A stretch of 64,000 bases of DNA. Source: Streptomyces sp. NBC_01689 (GTDB lineage Bacteria; Actinomycetota; Actinomycetes; Streptomycetales; Streptomycetaceae). Shown here one piece after another: positions 61,069 through 64,000 of the stretch (the first letter of the stretch is position 1; each line of letters begins with the position of its first letter). The DNA is taken from positions 9,845,706 to 9,909,705 of the forward strand of contig NZ_CP109592.1 in assembly GCF_036250675.1 (NCBI RefSeq), read 5' to 3'. The position numbers were made by a program, and so were the translations under genes. Under the pieces are notes generated by a model. That model was given only the letters and a program-made list of their open reading frames with translations, was not told the origin of the DNA and did no database searches.

Positions 61069-63696
61069 CTACCAGCGCATGCCGAGCTCATCGAGTTCCG
61101 CGCGGCGCTGTTCGCTCAGCTTGGCGGCTCTGCGGCGGGTGTTGTCGAGGAACGCTCCGAGTTTGACCTGCTCGCCCGCGACGTCCTCTACCGTCTTCCT
61201 CGGCACCCGCAGGTGGCCCTCGCGGGCGTGGAACGCCCGAGCCGCGGCGATGTTGGCGGCCCACCGGTCGTCCTGGGTGCGCCGGGCCGGTTCGAGCGTC
61301 TCGTCGTCGGCCGGTGCTTCGATGCCGATGGATTCGAGCAGGAACTGCTGTGCGGGCATCAGGCGCTCCCACCCGGTCCGCTGCGTGACGATCCAGGCTC
61401 CGAGGTCCTCGCCCTGGACGACCAGCTCCCCGCCCACACCCGGGAGTTGACCTCCGGCGCGGACGTGGGCGAGAGCGAGGCGGTAGCTGCGCTGCCATCC
61501 GATCTCCCACGCCGGGCACCACCCCGGATCCACCTCCGCGAGAGCCTCCATACGGCTCTCGGACAACTCTCCGGCATACGAGAGGCCCGTCTCTCCCGCG
61601 AGGCGCCGTTCGGCGTTCTCCACCGCCTTCCTGGCCGCTGCACGCTGATTCTTGGCCCACACCCCCAGCGGGAACGACTCCCACACCACCGAGGCGGCGG
61701 GCAGGAAGTGCCCGTGCACAGCCGCATAGGAGCGGGCGACGTCCAGGCCGGCGTCCCACGCGGAGGCGTGCACCGACCACACCATGCCCAGCCTCTCCAG
61801 CTCCGCCACCCGCGAGGCCTCCAGCGTCCCCGCGGCGTAGTAGCGCCGCTGGTCCGCGATCCACGCCCCCAGCGGATGCGACCCGACCGCTCCCCAGTCC
61901 TCCGGCGTGACGTACGTGAACGGCACCCGCAACTCGCTGCTCCCCGACTCCCGCAGCCACCGCGTGGCGGCCTCGATCCCACGCCGCCAGTAGGCGCCCT
62001 CGGGATCGATGACCCGCAGCTGCACGAACCGGGTCAAGGCCGCCGGGTCGCGTTCCTCGGTGAACCGCAGCACTCCCGCAGCCCGCGACGACACCCGCAC
62101 CACCTCCGCGTCGACGTCGTCCAGGTCTCCATCCTCGGGGCCCAACTCGGCGTCCTCAGAACCCTGTTCGAGTGTCGGACGGCTGTTGCGCAGGCGGGGG
62201 TCCGCGAGCGCCTCGATCGTGTCTGCGTCATGCGCTCGGAGGGCTCCGAGGACCTTGCTGAGGGTGCTGTAAGCATCCGAGGTGAGCAATTCATTCGGAT
62301 CTTCGTCCGGTCCGAGGAAAACGGGCACCACCAGAGAGGCCAGTTTCCCGCGCCCCGGATGCAGACGTAGGGCGCGCCCTACCATCTGCACGATATCGAC
62401 CATCGACCCGCGAGCATCCGAAAATAGAACGGCGTCACACTCGGCAGTATCGACACCTTCGCCAAGAACCCTCACGGACGACAGAACACGAAACTCGGCA
62501 CGCATATTCTGGCCCTTGAATTCGGGGCCTCCGAGGTAATCGGAGGCGAATTCTTCCAGCACATTCCGGCGGTGCCCGGGCGTGTGTTCGCCATACAGCC
62601 AGTCCGCCCACACCTGCTCTGCGGGCGGGTACACGTCCGGCTCTTCTGCCGCGAGCCGGGCTGCGACCAGCGGGACCGACGCGGCCATCGCTTCGGCCTC
62701 GCCGACCCGGCTGTGGAAGCTGAGGACCCGTCGGAACCGCTCCTCCACGGCCGCGTGCATCAACCCCGTCTGTACAGCAGCCAGCCGTGCCCCACGCACG
62801 GCATCCGATCCGGTGTCATCGCTGGTCAACGCCGCATACAAATCAGGGTCACGGATGTCCAGGCACAGGACCTGGTAGGGCGCCACGATGCCCCGGCTGA
62901 TCGCCTCCGACAACGTCAACATGTACGCCACCGGCCCGAAGACTGGCGAACCGTCCTCCATCGACGCCACCAGCCGCGGCCGCTCGCCCTCCGCCTCCCA
63001 CACCCGGGCTGTGGCCGTCATGTACAGCCGACGCTCCGCCGGGAGCTGCGCCTGGTCGTGAACGGCCGCCCACGGCTTGAGACCGTCACCACTCGTACGG
63101 TGCGCCTCGTCTACGACCATGAGGCTCCACACTGGGAGGCCGGCCGCGTGTGCGCGCTGGAGGATGCCCAGGCCGACGGACGCGTACGTCGCGAACACGG
63201 TGACCGTCTCCAACCCGGCCATCCACGCCACCAGTTCGTCCGGGTCCGTCGTGCACGGCAACCCTTGGCTGTCCTCGGTACGCAGCGAGCAGACACCGAT
63301 CATCGCTCCGGACCGACCTGCACGGCGCCATGCGCCGGCCATCTGCGTCAGCAGGTCCAGAGTGGGCACCAACACCAGTACACGGCGGGCAGAAAGGCGG
63401 TGCGCGGCCTCCGCGCCGATCAGGGTTTTCCCGGAGCCAGTGGCGGCAATTACCTGCGTTCGCAGACCGTCCGGAGGGATACGCCCCCCGGGAGGAATTC
63501 CGAGAATGCGAGCAATATTATCGACCGCTTCGGCCTGATGTGGACGCAATTCCATCTGATTCACGAGAGTCCAATGCTCGAAGGTGCGGAATGGTGACTG
63601 CCTCTGATTCCAGAATTCACCCAGTCTCCGAATGACGACTTTCGCTATCGAGGCATCAATCGAGGCATCAAGGGGCGAGCGGTACTCAGCTATCAT
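61069..63696 (-). CDS. Telomere-adjacent helicase with helicase-associated repeats (TtrA-like)
   Basis: This protein of about 875 aa is a superfamily 2 helicase. Motif I is VIAATGSGKTLIG (residues 82-94), motif II is VVDEAHR (195-200), motif III is YMTATAR and motif VI is QMVGRALRLHPGR. Residues from about 580 onward are helicase-associated repeats (LGAWIADQRRYYAAGTLEAS; LGVWAKNQRAAARKAVENAE; LGAWIVTQRTGWERL; LGAFLDNTRRRAAKLSEQRR). Genes of this kind occupy the last position before Streptomyces telomeres (ttrA) and are linked to end transfer or maintenance. ATG 63696 is chosen; ATG before ELRPHQAEAVDNI is the alternative and neither has a strong ribosome site. It lies about 130 bp inside the telomeric palindromes. 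A relic of a sister gene lies at 24 kb. Confidence 0.9.
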   Translation of the reverse strand: MIAEYRSPLDASIDASIAKVVIRRLGEFWNQRQSPFRTFEHWTLVNQMELRPHQAEAVDNIARILGIPPGGRIPPDGLRTQVIAATGSGKTLIGAEAAHRLSARRVLVLVPTLDLLTQMAGAWRRAGRSGAMIGVCSLRTEDSQGLPCTTDPDELVAWMAGLETVTVFATYASVGLGILQRAHAAGLPVWSLMVVDEAHRTSGDGLKPWAAVHDQAQLPAERRLYMTATARVWEAEGERPRLVASMEDGSPVFGPVAYMLTLSEAISRGIVAPYQVLCLDIRDPDLYAALTSDDTGSDAVRGARLAAVQTGLMHAAVEERFRRVLSFHSRVGEAEAMAASVPLVAARLAAEEPDVYPPAEQVWADWLYGEHTPGHRRNVLEEFASDYLGGPEFKGQNMRAEFRVLSSVRVLGEGVDTAECDAVLFSDARGSMVDIVQMVGRALRLHPGRGKLASLVVPVFLGPDEDPNELLTSDAYSTLSKVLGALRAHDADTIEALADPRLRNSRPTLEQGSEDAELGPEDGDLDDVDAEVVRVSSRAAGVLRFTEERDPAALTRFVQLRVIDPEGAYWRRGIEAATRWLRESGSSELRVPFTYVTPEDWGAVGSHPLGAWIADQRRYYAAGTLEASRVAELERLGMVWSVHASAWDAGLDVARSYAAVHGHFLPAASVVWESFPLGVWAKNQRAAARKAVENAERRLAGETGLSYAGELSESRMEALAEVDPGWCPAWEIGWQRSYRLALAHVRAGGQLPGVGGELVVQGEDLGAWIVTQRTGWERLMPAQQFLLESIGIEAPADDETLEPARRTQDDRWAANIAAARAFHAREGHLRVPRKTVEDVAGEQVKLGAFLDNTRRRAAKLSEQRRAELDELGMRW

Positions 63697-63823
63697 CCCA
63701 GAACCAAGCCAGCCTGAGAAGTGACGCACGCGAGTTGGCCGGAACCGAGTGGAGTCCTTCGAGGATGACCGATTCCGACCGACAGGCCACACCCCACCTC
63801 CCCCTACTGCTGCGTCTTTCCCT

Positions 63824-64000
63824 GGCGGGCCCGGAGGGTCCGTCAGGTCCCGTACCGGACTGCGGAGCAGGCCGGTACGAGTCCGGTCCGGGAGGACCGG
63901 ACGTGCCATATCGCGGAGCGATACGGCCAGACAGAACGGGTTCCGGCTTCGCGCGGAGCGCGGGAAGTGCCGCGTAGCGGCACCGCGTCGTGTCTGCGGG
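63824..64000. repeat. Telomere: terminal array of short-loop palindromes
   Basis: Going to the right edge the plus strand can fold into six hairpins. At 63824-63844 GGCGGGCCC pairs with GGGTCCGTC (two G-T) around GGA. At 63851-63879 CGTACCGG pairs with CCGGTACG, with inner TGC-GGA-GCA. At 63881-63902 GTCCGGTCC-GGGA-GGACCGGAC. At 63909-63923 TATCGC-GGA-GCGATA. At 63950-63962 CGCGC-GGA-GCGCG with a bulged CTT/AAG extension. At 63967-63983 GTGCCGC-GTA-GCGGCAC. The last bases are GTGTCTGCGGG-3', so the 5' end would be CCCGCAGACACGACGCGG. Four loops are GGA, the purine-rich type that closes into sheared pairs in Streptomyces 3' overhangs. The pattern is telomeric, yet the sequence is not the archetypal CCCGCGGAGCGGG end. 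Confidence 0.85.

Noticed and set aside
1..64000. tRNA or rRNA genes
   Set aside because: I looked for T-loop and anticodon-stem patterns and for rRNA-like stretches on both strands and saw none I could support.

Overview
The window reads as the terminal 64 kb of a linear replicon from a Streptomyces-type actinomycete. Support for this comes from the very high G+C content, GTG and TTG starts behind purine-rich ribosome binding sites, an XRE-tap-tpg telomere-maintenance operon at 21.3-23.9 kb, a telomere-adjacent (TtrA-type) helicase at 61.1-63.7 kb, and a series of palindromes with short GGA loops running to the last bases. I infer that the right edge is the physical chromosome or linear plasmid end. 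Its sequence differs from the archetypal Streptomyces telomere as I remember it.

Region 1 (1-16.9 kb) is part of a biosynthetic gene cluster that continues beyond the left edge. One leftward operon runs AMP-ligase, free-standing carrier protein, EctC-like cupin, acyl-CoA dehydrogenase-like flavoprotein, transglutaminase-like protein, an unknown 172-aa protein, an MTA/SAH nucleosidase and SAM synthetase. Around it lie an NDP-4-keto-6-deoxyhexose 3-dehydratase (E1 type, truncated by the edge), a bacterial BAHD acyltransferase, an atypical LuxR regulator, an EamA exporter paired with a TrpB2-like PLP enzyme, a GNAT acetyltransferase and a LysR-type effector domain without its HTH. A likely logic is activation of an amino acid-like building block, loading on the carrier, desaturation and cyclisation while tethered, then release by amide formation, with a dedicated SAM supply and MTA/SAH removal. 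The product cannot be named from this window.

Region 2 (17-27 kb) holds a stand-alone structured RNA with its own terminator, an FGGY sugar kinase, a relic of a HEAT-repeat gene, secreted proteins, an IS remnant, the XRE-tap-tpg operon with a helicase relic beside it, and a cold-shock-like protein.

Region 3 (27.9-40.5 kb) is mosaic, plasmid/phage-like DNA. It has a small serine recombinase and a duplicated recombinase tail, short membrane and zinc-binding proteins, a remarkable 0.72-kb nested inverted-repeat structure at 31.5-32.2 kb, an orphan C5-cytosine methyltransferase, genes sharing a leader motif, a pentapeptide-repeat protein, and several genes that appear frameshifted.

Region 4 (40.6-50.1 kb) is dominated by an 1830-aa secreted RHS/YD-repeat polymorphic toxin with a divergent C-terminal domain. 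It is followed by a candidate immunity gene, a 178-aa gene, an IS5-family element carrying an Imm32-like gene between its inverted repeats, and an APH-family kinase.

Region 5 (50.1-64 kb) is the subtelomere: a secreted protein, DUF6233-like and HEAT-repeat proteins, an MFS transporter, a replication-relaxation protein, an IS110-family element, a second APH-like protein, a SnoaL-like protein, the terminal helicase and the telomere. Gene functions are from motif reading only; no database search was possible.
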